Of a stretch of DNA of 32,363 bases, positions 1 to 7,796 are shown one piece after another. Both the position numbers and the translations under genes were made by a program. The DNA is from an uncultured Ruminococcus sp. (GTDB lineage: Bacteria; Bacillota; Clostridia; Oscillospirales; Acutalibacteraceae), in NCBI GenBank assembly GCA_902785555.1, contig CACZZB010000030.1:1-32363 (forward strand), read 5' to 3'. The notes under the pieces are model-generated. The model saw only the letters and a program-made list of their open reading frames with translations, did no database searches and was not told where the DNA came from. The stretch's first letter is position 1, and each line of letters opens with the position of its first letter.

Positions 1-1
1 G

Positions 2-937
2 GCAGGTTTTGAAAAAACAACAGCAACGATTATTTCTATCGAGGAAGATCCCGATTATATTCCCGATCCGGACACAGATAACGATGTAAGGCATATCGTT
101 ACAGTCAAATATACAGTTGACGGAAAGGAATATACAACTGTTTTGGATTCCGACAGTCCCACATACAGCGTAGGCGGAACTGTTGAAATCATGTATGACC
201 CCAAGAATCCCGAAACAATTCATTCGGGCATGGGCTTTGGCATTTATGCTATGGTGATAGGCGGTGCAATATTGGTTTTGGTAATAGGTGTGACCGTAAA
301 GCAGAAAGTATCCGTCAAACAGCTCAAAGAAACACAGGGAGAAACCGTTTATGCACCGTCGGAAAAGGGCGAAGAACGTGAGCTTTATTTCATTACGGAT
401 GTGGGTACACCAAAATATGGTCATCGCATTGAGGATAAGAACCGTAAAGTGCTTTATGAGGCAAAAATGACAAAGTTTGCTCCTGTAGGTGATTTCAAAT
501 TTGATTTTATCGACCATGTGCATAACAAGACAACATCACACTTTATCGGACATGAAGAAGAAACCGATTGGAACAGCCTTATTTTGGACAATCACTATAC
601 GTTCAAATTGGATGGGGAAGATATTTGGAAGCATCTCAAACGCAATGGAATTACAGTTGAATCCAAGTTTGCAGAGGGCAAAATTCTGACAGGCAGTTAT
701 AATATCAGCAGAAATGGCGAAGAAATCGCATACGTTGAAACAACAAGTCAGTATGTCCATGAGGACGAGGCGGAAGAACACAAAATAGCAAATAAAATTC
801 CTGTGCGTGGTTTCTATCGCATCCATACGAAAGAAAGAAATCTTGATTTGTTGTTTGTTGCAATTCTCGCCTTTGCACGCAGCGGTGCAAGTGATGACAA
901 GGGCGGCAGTCGCAGAATGTTGTTCAACAGTATATAA
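2..937 (+). CDS. DUF3592 membrane protein, 5' partial, with LURP-one/tubby-like C-terminal region
   Basis: The frame is open from base 2, so the true start lies before the window; a TTG at 143 is internal and has no ribosome binding site. The visible part has about 311 residues. The N-terminal part has the DUF3592 pattern: a beta-rich segment ending in VGGTVEIMYDPKNPETI, followed by one membrane segment (window bases about 240-300). The cytoplasmic remainder, from YFITDVGTPKYG to ARSGASDDKGGSRRM, has the short alternating strands and the hydrophobic-helix ending (LDLLFVAILAFAR) seen in LURP-one/tubby-like proteins; that fold assignment is inference. It is followed 16 bases later by another small DUF3592-like gene, so the two are probably cotranscribed. 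No enzymatic motif is visible and the function is unknown. Confidence 0.75.
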   Translation, partial: AGFEKTTATIISIEEDPDYIPDPDTDNDVRHIVTVKYTVDGKEYTTVLDSDSPTYSVGGTVEIMYDPKNPETIHSGMGFGIYAMVIGGAILVLVIGVTVKQKVSVKQLKETQGETVYAPSEKGEERELYFITDVGTPKYGHRIEDKNRKVLYEAKMTKFAPVGDFKFDFIDHVHNKTTSHFIGHEEETDWNSLILDNHYTFKLDGEDIWKHLKRNGITVESKFAEGKILTGSYNISRNGEEIAYVETTSQYVHEDEAEEHKIANKIPVRGFYRIHTKERNLDLLFVAILAFARSGASDDKGGSRRMLFNSI

Positions 938-953
938 AGAAAGGAAAATTATC

Positions 954-1277
954 ATGGATATATTGATTTATATAATTACCGGAGTAGTTGTAGTTGGTAT
1001 CGTTGGCGGAATTATTTTCACGATAATGCGTACCAATGCCATTAAAAAGAACGGTATCGAGGCAAATGCTGTCGTATCTCGCATAAAAGAACAGGAAAGT
1101 ACAGACAGTGATGGATTTACGGATACCACATATATCTACTTTGTCAAATTCAGAACACAGGACGGTCAGGATGTTGAGGCAAGGCTGAGCAATCCATCTG
1201 GAAAAATCAAAGTTGGTGATGAACTTCGTATAAAGTATTTGCCGAATAAGCCCAAGGTTGTAATAGTAATCAAATAA
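954..1277 (+). CDS. Small DUF3592-like membrane protein
   Basis: This 107-residue protein has one N-terminal membrane segment (about residues 3-25). A soluble beta-rich domain follows, whose end (VGDELRIKYLPNKPKVV) matches the DUF3592 pattern shared with the genes at 2-937 and 16431-17522. I chose the ATG at 954 because AAAGGAA lies 7 bases upstream; an in-frame upstream start at 807 would overlap most of the preceding gene. It sits 27 bases before the damaged GH3 gene, so all three may be one transcript. The function is unknown. The DUF3592 fold resembles an extracytoplasmic beta domain, but nothing here identifies a ligand. Confidence 0.75.
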   Translation: MDILIYIITGVVVVGIVGGIIFTIMRTNAIKKNGIEANAVVSRIKEQESTDSDGFTDTTYIYFVKFRTQDGQDVEARLSNPSGKIKVGDELRIKYLPNKPKVVIVIK

Positions 1278-1304
1278 TCATATAATTGAGAAAGAGGATT
1301 ATTT

Positions 1305-2650
1305 ATGAAAAAGAAAGCATTGTCTTTATTGATTTCGTCAGCATTGATTTTTTCGGTATTTCCTATACCTGTTGCCGCAGTACAGAAAGACGACTATTTT
1401 TCCTCGATGACAACGGAGGATAAAATCAGTCAGATGATAATGACCGCCCACACGGTTCTGATATTGAGGAACGTGTGGAGTATGCCGTAAACAATGTCGG
1501 TACAAAGGAAATTCACGACAGAGAATGGGAACTTGCCAAGAAAACAATTACTCTTGTTAAAAATGATAATGATACACTTCCTTTAACTGTACCCAATCAA
1601 AAAACGGTTGTACTTGTTCCGTATGATGATGAAACGATACCTATGAATTACGCTGTCAGAAAGCTCACGAATGACGGAAAAATTCCCAATGGAGATGTCG
1701 TTGAAGCATATTCTTATTACGGCAAAACAGTTGATGAAGTTCTGCCGATGGCAGAGGGTGCAGATAATATTGTCTTTATGTCCGAAATGTACAGTGAAAG
1801 GGCATTGAAAAACGATACTGCAAAAATGGCGGATACTCTTGCGGATACAATTCATGAAAATGGTGGTAAATTCATTGTAATGTCCGTTAATCTCCCTTAT
1901 TATGTTGCCCGCTTTGAGAAGGCTGACGCAATCATGCTCACCTATCAGGCTCGTACCATGAAAGAAGACCCCGGTGATAAAGTAAAGGAGATACAGCAGT
2001 ATGGTCCGAATATGCCTGCTGCTCTCTATATGATGTTCAGCAAAGATGATGCACCTGTAGCAAAGCTTCCGATAAACATTCCTCAGCTTGATGAAAATTA
2101 CAGCTTTACCGATACGGTTCTCTATGAAAGAGGTTTTGGTCTGACCTATGCGACAGAGGAAGAAAAAAACATAATGGCAGAACATACAAATATCACATGG
2201 GGACGTTCAGGCGAAAATATCGTTATCAGAACAAATTCTACATCAGATACAGTTGCGATACGCATAGGCGGTGGTTTAGTTGCAACAGAAAATACAGAGG
2301 GTGTAACCCTTGAAAACGGTACTGTAACGCTTTCGGGAGAGTTTGCAAATACTATCCTTTCAGACGGTGAAAACACTCTCAAACTTATCTTTGCAGACGG
2401 TGAAATCGAAATCCGTATTTTTGTAACGGGTGAAATAAAGAAAGAAGAATCTTCTGAAATAAAGAAAGAAGAATCTTCTGAAATAAAAAAAGAAGATTCT
2501 TCCAACAATTCTGTGACACAGATTTCCGATAATACAAGTACGCCCAAAACAGGTGAATCTTGTCCGTTCTTTATCATACCAATATTTATAGTATCAGGAT
2601 TTATTGCAGTATTTGCCTCAAAGAAGAAAAACAGAAAAGATACATTCTGA
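1305..2650 (+). pseudogene. GH3-family glycosidase with deleted catalytic barrel and LPXTG-like anchor
   Basis: The 5' part (frame of 1305) encodes a signal peptide (MKKKALSLLISSALIFSVF...PVAA) and the conserved GH3 opening TTEDKISQMIM, then stops at 1490. From about 1442 the reading continues in another frame with typical GH3 C-terminal domain sequence (GSDIEERVEYAVNNV, REWELAKKTITLVKND). The roughly 300-350 residue (beta/alpha)8 barrel that carries the catalytic nucleophile in GH3 enzymes is missing, and the junction at about 1440-1445 is out of frame. The C-terminus has three EIKKEESS repeats and a TPKTG motif followed by a hydrophobic segment and a KKKNRK tail, an LPXTG-like sortase sorting signal. 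Relatives would be secreted beta-glucosidases or beta-N-acetylglucosaminidases anchored to the wall. As it stands it cannot make an active hydrolase. A ribosome could start at the GTG at 1475, but that product would lack a signal peptide. Confidence 0.85.
2432..2503 (+). repeat. Three tandem 24-bp repeats in the GH3 pseudogene linker
   Basis: Copies lie at 2432-2455, 2456-2479 and 2480-2503. Copies 1 and 2 are identical and copy 3 differs by three bases. Each encodes EIKKEESS (EIKKEDSS in copy 3). They form a charged, serine-rich linker between the GH3 C-terminal domain and the sorting signal, and would be expected to vary in copy number between strains by slippage. Confidence 0.95.
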
Positions 2651-2682
2651 TTATCTGTAATGTTTTCGTATGAATTCAAGTG

Positions 2683-2726
2683 AAAAGCTCCTCATCTGCT
2701 AAAATCAAGCAGTGGGGAGCTTTTTA
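2683..2726 (+). terminator. Rho-independent terminator after the GH3 pseudogene
   Basis: AAAAGCTCC (2683-2691) pairs with GGAGCTTTT (2715-2723), with an inner AGCAG/CTGCT extension and a T-rich 3' end. It sits between convergent genes and may also slow transcription arriving from the minus-strand response regulator gene. Confidence 0.8.
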
Positions 2727-2745
2727 TTATTCAGCTTTTTGCTTA

Positions 2746-3540
2746 TTATGATATGTTTGCTTCGGTAATGCTTGCCCATGAGTATTCACTCATATACTCG
2801 CCGTGAAAGGAATTGATTGTATCAATATTTCCGTCAAAAAATCTGTACAGGTCGCAGTCAAACTGTTCGGGAACTGCCCGTATATATCCTTTTTTCATTT
2901 CGATTATATTGCTGATACCGTATTTGTCCAATGTTGCACGAAGGCTTCTCAGTATAACATCAAACTGTTTCTGCATTGGTCTGTCATATGTCCTGTTTTC
3001 CCATAAAACCGAAAAAGCGGCTGCTCTTGATACAAAACTGCCGTGTCTGTCCACGAGATATGCAAGAAGTTCCTTTGACCTGGAGCGTTGAAATGCGATA
3101 GGTTCTCCGTCTAAAAATACATCAAATCTCCCGAAGGTCCTCACAAAGATATTGGTATTTTTTGGCTTATATTTGTGAAGCTCAATATTTTCTATTGCAT
3201 AATCAACTTCTTCTTTCAGTCGTTCATTGCTGACAGGTTTCATAAGATAGCCTGATGCGTGCATTGAAATTGCGTCAAGTGCATATTCCGAATATCCTGT
3301 CAAAAAGATAATGGCAATATTTTTATTAATTTTTTTCATTTTTGCTGCCAGAATGATTCCGGTCATATCCGGCATATTGATATCCATAATGGCAATATCG
3401 ACTTTATGGTGGCAGAGATATTCAAGAGCATCTGTTGCGTTATTAAATCCCTCTACTTCAGGTTTTTGCGGCAGTTCACGGCACATGGAAACCGTCAGCT
3501 CCAAAATCAATTTTTCATCATCAATACAAATAATTCTCAT
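2746..3540 (-). CDS. Response regulator with SARP/BTAD-like winged-helix output domain
   Basis: The protein has 264 residues. Residues 1-120 form a receiver domain with acidic D7 D8, phospho-acceptor D53 (IMDINMPDMTG), T81 and K101 (LMKPV). After a short linker comes a winged-helix DNA-binding domain of the OmpR-like SARP type (VRTFGRFDVFLDGEPIAF, KELLAYLVDRHGSFVSR, VLWEN), then a short BTAD-like tail. Such proteins are known in Clostridia as orphan or kinase-linked transcription regulators. The ATG at 3538-3540 is supported by AGGAAG 7 bases upstream (3548-3553 complement). No kinase gene is adjacent, so the partner must be elsewhere or the protein is an orphan. The gene is divergent from the TetR gene and has a perfect SigA consensus promoter at 3576-3604. 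Confidence 0.9.
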   Translation of the reverse strand: MRIICIDDEKLILELTVSMCRELPQKPEVEGFNNATDALEYLCHHKVDIAIMDINMPDMTGIILAAKMKKINKNIAIIFLTGYSEYALDAISMHASGYLMKPVSNERLKEEVDYAIENIELHKYKPKNTNIFVRTFGRFDVFLDGEPIAFQRSRSKELLAYLVDRHGSFVSRAAAFSVLWENRTYDRPMQKQFDVILRSLRATLDKYGISNIIEMKKGYIRAVPEQFDCDLYRFFDGNIDTINSFHGEYMSEYSWASITEANIS

Positions 3541-3575
3541 ATTTTCACTTCCTATTAAAAAATCTTATCAATTTA

Positions 3576-3604
3576 ATTATAAACTTATGTCTAAAAAATG
3601 TCAA
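3576..3604 (-). promoter_or_regulatory. Perfect-consensus SigA promoter for the SARP-type response regulator
   Basis: Read on the minus strand, TTGACA (3599-3604) and TATAAT (3576-3581) are separated by 17 bases. The expected start, near 3569, gives a leader of about 30 bases that contains the AGGAAG ribosome binding site. Confidence 0.85.
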
Positions 3605-3641
3605 ATCTATTTTTAATGTATCGTTAGTTCTTTCAAAAACA

Positions 3642-3657
3642 TAAGGTTGATTCCTTA
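3642..3657. promoter_or_regulatory. Candidate operator palindrome between divergent regulators
   Basis: TAAGG-ttgatt-CCTTA is a 16-bp interrupted palindrome midway between the two divergent promoters. An outer pair, TATCGTT (3619-3625) and AACGATA (3673-3679), shares almost exactly the same dyad axis (3649). A TetR-type dimer site is one reading; no binding evidence is available. Confidence 0.4.
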
Positions 3658-3679
3658 CGGGCAAAAATTGTAAACGATA

Positions 3680-3708
3680 TTGCAGAAAAAAAGAAAATTT
3701 GCTATAAT
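3680..3708 (+). promoter_or_regulatory. SigA promoter for the TetR gene
   Basis: TTGCAG (3680-3685) and TATAAT (3703-3708) are separated by 17 bases, with an extended -10 TGc just before. A second TATAAT (3711-3716) lies 8 bases downstream. The upstream in-frame TTG at 3708 falls inside the -10, which rules it out as the protein start. Confidence 0.8.
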
Positions 3709-3740
3709 TGTATAATACAGAAAAGGAGAGTGTGTCAACA

Positions 3741-4325
3741 ATGAGTGAAAGCAAATCATCAGACCGTCGTACCGTCAAAACCAAAAAGGCAATATTTCAA
3801 GCATTTTCGGAGCTTTTGAAGGAAAAGGAACTGCGTAAGATAACTGTACAGGAAATAGTCGATAAGGCAGATATAAGCCGTGTTACATTCTATAAATATT
3901 ATCTTGATGTGTATGATCTTTATGACAAGGTAGAAAATGAATTGCTGCTTAATATGGGACTCATTACATTACAGCTTGCAGATAAGCCGTCTGAGGAGTT
4001 TTTTAAAGAAATTATCAATTATATTTATAATAATCGTGTCACTTTCGATATGGTATTCAGCCCTAATTCCACCAACAAGCTTAGGGATAAAATGAGCCGT
4101 CTTATTGAGGGAACGCTTCAAAAAATATATAGTGAAAAGCTTGGGATTTCCATAAACAATGAAGACCTTGTTTATATATGCTGTTATCGTTCAAGCGGGC
4201 TTCTTGCCGTGATTCAAAAATGGATACAAAACGGATGTTCATATTCTTGTGAGAGTATTATGAAACAAATTTCGGAGTTTGATAAGAATATCGAACAGTA
4301 TTTTTCGGATAAAAGAAAAAAATAA
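3741..4325 (+). CDS. TetR/AcrR-family transcriptional regulator
   Basis: The protein has 194 residues. The N-terminal helix-turn-helix is typical of TetR: KKAIFQAFSELLKEK, then ITVQEIVDKADISRVTFYKYY (residues about 34-54). The C-terminal ligand-binding half is helical and of the short type seen in Firmicutes DhaS-like regulators. I chose the ATG at 3741 because AAAGGAGAG lies 12-20 bases upstream and the alternative TTG overlaps the promoter. It is divergent from the SARP-type regulator and precedes the phosphatase/acyltransferase locus by 269 bases. Its targets are unknown; the palindrome at 3642-3657 suggests autoregulation. Confidence 0.88.
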   Translation: MSESKSSDRRTVKTKKAIFQAFSELLKEKELRKITVQEIVDKADISRVTFYKYYLDVYDLYDKVENELLLNMGLITLQLADKPSEEFFKEIINYIYNNRVTFDMVFSPNSTNKLRDKMSRLIEGTLQKIYSEKLGISINNEDLVYICCYRSSGLLAVIQKWIQNGCSYSCESIMKQISEFDKNIEQYFSDKRKK

Positions 4326-4483
4326 AAAATACTTTTATGGCAAACTTGATTCCATTAAATGGGCAAATTTTAATGTAACGTCAAATTGCACAATTTGGAT
4401 TATGATTTGTTGTCGAAAAAAGAGAACTTTTGTTTTTTATACCATTTTGTTGTATATTTGTTGGATATTAGTTGGACAGGGTA

Positions 4484-4492
4484 TGTTATAAT
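4484..4492 (+). promoter_or_regulatory. Extended -10 promoter for the phosphatase/O-acylation operon
   Basis: TGtTATAAT gives an extended -10 element. No good -35 is found at the usual distance; TTGGAC at 4472 is too close. The expected start falls near 4499, which is exactly where the leader hairpin begins. Confidence 0.55.
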
Positions 4493-4498
4493 AAATAT

Positions 4499-4528
4499 AG
4501 GGCAGATTTGTTGTCAGTAATCTGCCCT
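4499..4528 (+). promoter_or_regulatory. Leader stem-loop at the predicted 5' end of the phosphatase/O-acylation mRNA
   Basis: AGGGCAGATT (4499-4508) pairs perfectly with AATCTGCCCT (4519-4528) across a 10-base loop. It is followed by GTATTTATTG rather than a run of T, so it is a poor terminator. Its position at the predicted +1 fits an mRNA-stabilising 5' hairpin or a control element. A terminator role for the TetR transcript is the alternative. Confidence 0.6.
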
Positions 4529-4594
4529 GTATTTATTGTTTGTTGGAATAGCCGATTATTATCGTATCAGAATAAAAATGATTGGAGTGATAAT

Positions 4595-6238
4595 ATGTCA
4601 AAGTCCAAAAATATTTTGGACAGAAGAAAAAAGAAAATAAGTATCATTTTCAAAAGTGTTGTTGGAATTGTTCTGTTGCTTGCTGTGTTTTCACTTATTG
4701 TCAGTATAATAGGATATAACAGCTTTACAGAAGCTTTGCTTTCGCAGTATGCAGACGGAGCTTTCCGTACGGCTGAAACGGCAGCTATGGAACTTGACAC
4801 TGATAAAATGGAAGAATATGTCCAAAGCGGAGGTGTAACGGAAGAATATAAAACGGTACTTGATTCTATAGAAAGGCTTTGTAATTCTTACGGAGCAACG
4901 TTTATATATGTTATACGTCCCGACCTTACGGATTATGGGCATATCACATTTCTGTTTTCCACTATCAATAAAAACAGTAATTATACACGCTATGAATTCG
5001 GCTATGTCCGTGAAACGACAAATGATGAATACCGTGAAAAATACCGTATGCTTTATGAAGGAAAATCAGAAAGGGAACTTGTTATACGGGATAAAGGTTA
5101 TATCGAAACGGATACACATATCACTGCAATGATACCTTTAAAGAACGGTGGAAAAACGACTGCTATCCTGTGTGTTCAGCATCAGATGGATATTATGGTC
5201 AATGTCCGTAATTCCTATATAAACAAGGTATTTTTTTCAATGATAGGTTTGGTTATATTTGTCATTGTCGGACAGACGATATACCTTCATACGGTATTTT
5301 TAAGACCTGTCAGGAAAATCACAGAGGAATCGAGTCGTTTTGCAAAGGAAAATACTATTCCCGAAAGCAAACTGACAAAAATCATCCGCAACAATGATGA
5401 AATAGGCATTCTTGCAGACTCTATCGACAATATGGAAGAAAAGATAGTAAAATATGTAAGTGACCTTACAAATATTACAGCCGAAAAGGAACGCATAAAG
5501 ACGGAACTTTCACTTGCAACACGTATTCAGGCAAGTATGCTCCCAAATACATTTCCGCCTTTCCCGAACAGAAAGGAATTTGATATTTATGCCTCAATGA
5601 CACCTGCAAAGGAAGTAGGCGGTGATTTCTATGACTTTTTCTTTACAGATGATGACCACCTGTGCATGACCATTGCAGACGTTTCGGGAAAAGGTGTTCC
5701 TGCTGCATTGTTCATGATGGCGGCAAAAATTATCTTTGCAAATTATGCCAAAATGGGAAAATCTCCGTCAGAGATTCTGACAGCCGGTAATACCGCAATA
5801 TGTGCTCATAATTATGAAGATATGTTTGTAACAGTATGGTTGGGAATTTTAGAGATTTCTACAGGAAAGCTGCAAGCTGCAAATGCGGGACATGAATATC
5901 CTGCTATCAAAAAAGCCGGCGGAAATTTTGAGCTTTTCAAGGACAAGCACGGATTTGTCATAGGCGGAATGGAAGGCATGAAATACAGGCAATATGAGAT
6001 ACAAATGGAAAAGGGCGATACGCTGTTTTTATATACAGACGGCGTTCCGGAGGCAACTGACAAAAATAATCAGCTTTTCGGCACGGAAAGAATGCTTGCG
6101 GCATTGAATATTTCTCCTGACGGTTCTCCGAAACAGATACTTGAAAATGTGCGTAGAGAAACAGACAGATTTGCAGACGGTGTCCAACAGTTTGATGACC
6201 TTACAATGCTTTGTATCAGATTGGAGGAATCATCGTGA
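4595..6238 (+). CDS. Membrane-bound SpoIIE/RsbU-type PP2C serine phosphatase with HAMP domain
   Basis: The protein has 547 residues. TM1 (about 19-41), an extracytoplasmic sensor segment (about 42-208), TM2 (about 210-232), a HAMP linker (RPVRKITEESSRF... to about 290), a short coiled coil and a PP2C/SpoIIE domain (about 325-547) follow in order. Metal-binding acidic residues are visible at D344 (EVGGDFYD), D362 (ADVSGKG), D482 (LYTDGVPEA) and D535 (FDDLTML). In known partner-switching systems such phosphatases dephosphorylate a STAS antagonist in response to a signal. Here the likely substrate is the STAS protein at 10824-11120. The ATG at 4595 has GGAG 7 bases upstream. The stop overlaps the GTG start of the kinase gene (GTGA), indicating translational coupling. 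The external signal is unknown. Confidence 0.92.
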   Translation: MSKSKNILDRRKKKISIIFKSVVGIVLLLAVFSLIVSIIGYNSFTEALLSQYADGAFRTAETAAMELDTDKMEEYVQSGGVTEEYKTVLDSIERLCNSYGATFIYVIRPDLTDYGHITFLFSTINKNSNYTRYEFGYVRETTNDEYREKYRMLYEGKSERELVIRDKGYIETDTHITAMIPLKNGGKTTAILCVQHQMDIMVNVRNSYINKVFFSMIGLVIFVIVGQTIYLHTVFLRPVRKITEESSRFAKENTIPESKLTKIIRNNDEIGILADSIDNMEEKIVKYVSDLTNITAEKERIKTELSLATRIQASMLPNTFPPFPNRKEFDIYASMTPAKEVGGDFYDFFFTDDDHLCMTIADVSGKGVPAALFMMAAKIIFANYAKMGKSPSEILTAGNTAICAHNYEDMFVTVWLGILEISTGKLQAANAGHEYPAIKKAGGNFELFKDKHGFVIGGMEGMKYRQYEIQMEKGDTLFLYTDGVPEATDKNNQLFGTERMLAALNISPDGSPKQILENVRRETDRFADGVQQFDDLTMLCIRLEESS

Positions 6239-6630
6239 AAACAGATGCAGATGTAAAAAATCTTTCGGAAGTTCTGGAATTTATTGACAGTTTTCTTGAA
6301 AGCGTAAATTGTTCTCCAAAGGCACAAATGCAGATAGATACCTCTGTTGAGGAAATATTCGTAAATATTGCAAGCTATGCTTATCCCGAAGGTAAGGGAA
6401 CAGCGGATATTGACATTTATCTGACAAATAATAATACTGTCTGCATAGAATTGACTGACAGCGGAAAGCCATTTAATCCACTTGCAAATGCCGACCCCGA
6501 TACATCTTTGACGGCAAGTGAAAGAAAAATCGGTGGTCTGGGTATCTTTATGGTAAAAAAAATGATGGACAAAGTGGAATATGTCCGTCATGATAACTGC
6601 AATAAGCTGTATTTATACAAAAAAATTTGA
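6235..6630 (+). CDS. RsbW-like HATPase serine kinase (ATP-binding protein)
   Basis: The protein has 131 residues, the usual size for RsbW/SpoIIAB-type anti-sigma kinases. The GHKL ATPase N-box is at residues 39-44 (EEIFVN). The G1 box is at about 75-82 (DSGKPFNP) and the G2 box at 100-105 (GGLGIF). There is no phospho-accepting histidine, so it is a stand-alone protein kinase or switch protein. Family knowledge predicts that it phosphorylates a STAS protein on serine and binds a third partner, classically a sigma factor. The GTG start at 6235 overlaps the phosphatase stop by four bases and has GGAGG 8 bases upstream. The sigma factor or other target is not encoded nearby, which leaves open direct control of the acylation proteins. 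Confidence 0.9.
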   Translation: MKTDADVKNLSEVLEFIDSFLESVNCSPKAQMQIDTSVEEIFVNIASYAYPEGKGTADIDIYLTNNNTVCIELTDSGKPFNPLANADPDTSLTASERKIGGLGIFMVKKMMDKVEYVRHDNCNKLYLYKKI

Positions 6631-6642
6631 GGGAGAGAGAAT

Positions 6643-7761
6643 ATGAAAAGATATTTTAAGATTCTGTTTTCGGCAATATTGATATCAACATTATGCCTTT
6701 CGGGCTGCGGTGAGAGTGCTGCACCCTCTGTTTCAACCGAACAAAATCAAAATAATGATACGTTATCTGTTGTATCAGACCAACAGCAGGAGAGCACTGT
6801 CGAATCAAGTGATGAACCCGAAGAAAGTTCAAAAGAAAATACTGTCCCCGATATTGACGACCCTACACCCGACAGTGACGGGGAATATATAAACGGTTTG
6901 CTTGTCTATAATGGTGTTGCTTATGAACAGTTTTTCGGAAATGATGATATGGCTGAAAATTATGCCGATGTTATGTCAACTATCAGAAACAGTCTTGATG
7001 ACAGCATAAAGATATATAATGTTCTTGTTCCAACACACTGCGGTGTTACACTTCCCGATAAATTCAAAGATACCGTATCATCACAGGAAGATTATCTCAA
7101 TAAAATCACAAGCAGTTATTCCGCTGATGGTATCATTCCCGTAAATACATATAATACGCTTATGCAGCACAGAGATGAATATCTTTATTTCAACACAGAC
7201 CATCACTGGACAGGCAGAGCGGCTTATTATGCCTATGCGGATTTCTGTAAGACAGCAGGCATTGATGCGATACCGATTGACAGTATGACCTCTAAAAAAA
7301 TAGAGGGCTATCAGGGCAGTCTTGCAGACAGTGACGTTGACGGACTGAATGATTTGAAAGAAGATTATGTTGAATATTTCACTGTTGATAAGGATATTGA
7401 TACAATGCTGTATGATGATGAGGGTAATGAATTGTATGAGTACAGCCTGATTCATGAATATGCAGAAGGGGTGAATGCCTACGGTGTATTCCTCGGAGGA
7501 GACCAGCCGCTTATCGTATCCAAAAACAATGACGGCAATGGTAAGAAAATTGCTATTGTAAAGGAATCCTACGGAAACGCCTTTTGTCCGTTCATAGCCT
7601 ATACTTACAGCGAAACTCATATGATAGACTCACGCTATGCGGAGTTTAATTTAAATCAGTATCTTGCGGATAATGAAATTGATGAAGTTATTTTTATCAA
7701 CAATGCGATGGCATCTGCTACTTATCAGAGATGTGAGGAATTGGAGTCGCTTGTAAATTGA
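6643..7761 (+). CDS. DHHW-family lipoprotein, likely AlgX/AlgJ-like O-acetyltransferase component
   Basis: The protein has 372 residues. A lipoprotein signal ends in LSGC (C22), so the mature protein would be tethered outside the membrane. A low-complexity acidic Ser/Glu linker follows (about 24-80). The DHHW motif is at residues 186-189 (TDHHWTGRAAYY) and a candidate catalytic serine is S309 in KESYGNAF; both match the SGNH-like AlgX/AlgJ/PatB class that transfers acyl groups to exported polysaccharides. It starts 12 bases after the kinase gene with GGGAGA 6-11 bases upstream and precedes the MBOAT acyltransferase. It is a paralogue of the DHHW protein at 9262-10674. The glycan substrate cannot be read from the sequence. 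Confidence 0.88.
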   Translation: MKRYFKILFSAILISTLCLSGCGESAAPSVSTEQNQNNDTLSVVSDQQQESTVESSDEPEESSKENTVPDIDDPTPDSDGEYINGLLVYNGVAYEQFFGNDDMAENYADVMSTIRNSLDDSIKIYNVLVPTHCGVTLPDKFKDTVSSQEDYLNKITSSYSADGIIPVNTYNTLMQHRDEYLYFNTDHHWTGRAAYYAYADFCKTAGIDAIPIDSMTSKKIEGYQGSLADSDVDGLNDLKEDYVEYFTVDKDIDTMLYDDEGNELYEYSLIHEYAEGVNAYGVFLGGDQPLIVSKNNDGNGKKIAIVKESYGNAFCPFIAYTYSETHMIDSRYAEFNLNQYLADNEIDEVIFINNAMASATYQRCEELESLVN

Positions 7762-7796
7762 TATAAAGAAAATTAAAAGGAAAGGAAAAAATTATA

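Noticed and set aside
1583..2679. Long minus-strand open frames (200 and 177 codons) opposite the GH3 pseudogene
   Set aside because: They mirror coding sequence on the plus strand, have cysteine/phenylalanine-rich unnatural composition and lack ribosome binding sites.
3708..3740. Upstream TTG start for the TetR gene
   Set aside because: The TTG overlaps the -10 hexamer of the promoter and so would not be in the mRNA; the ATG at 3741 has a good ribosome binding site.
4387..4440. Possible terminator for the TetR gene (AAAAG/CTTTT near 4420)
   Set aside because: The stem is only five mostly A-T pairs; too weak to call.
7081..7620. A 179-codon minus-strand open frame opposite the DHHW lipoprotein
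   Set aside because: The plus strand has DHHW and catalytic Ser motifs here; the minus frame has no start signal or recognisable motif.
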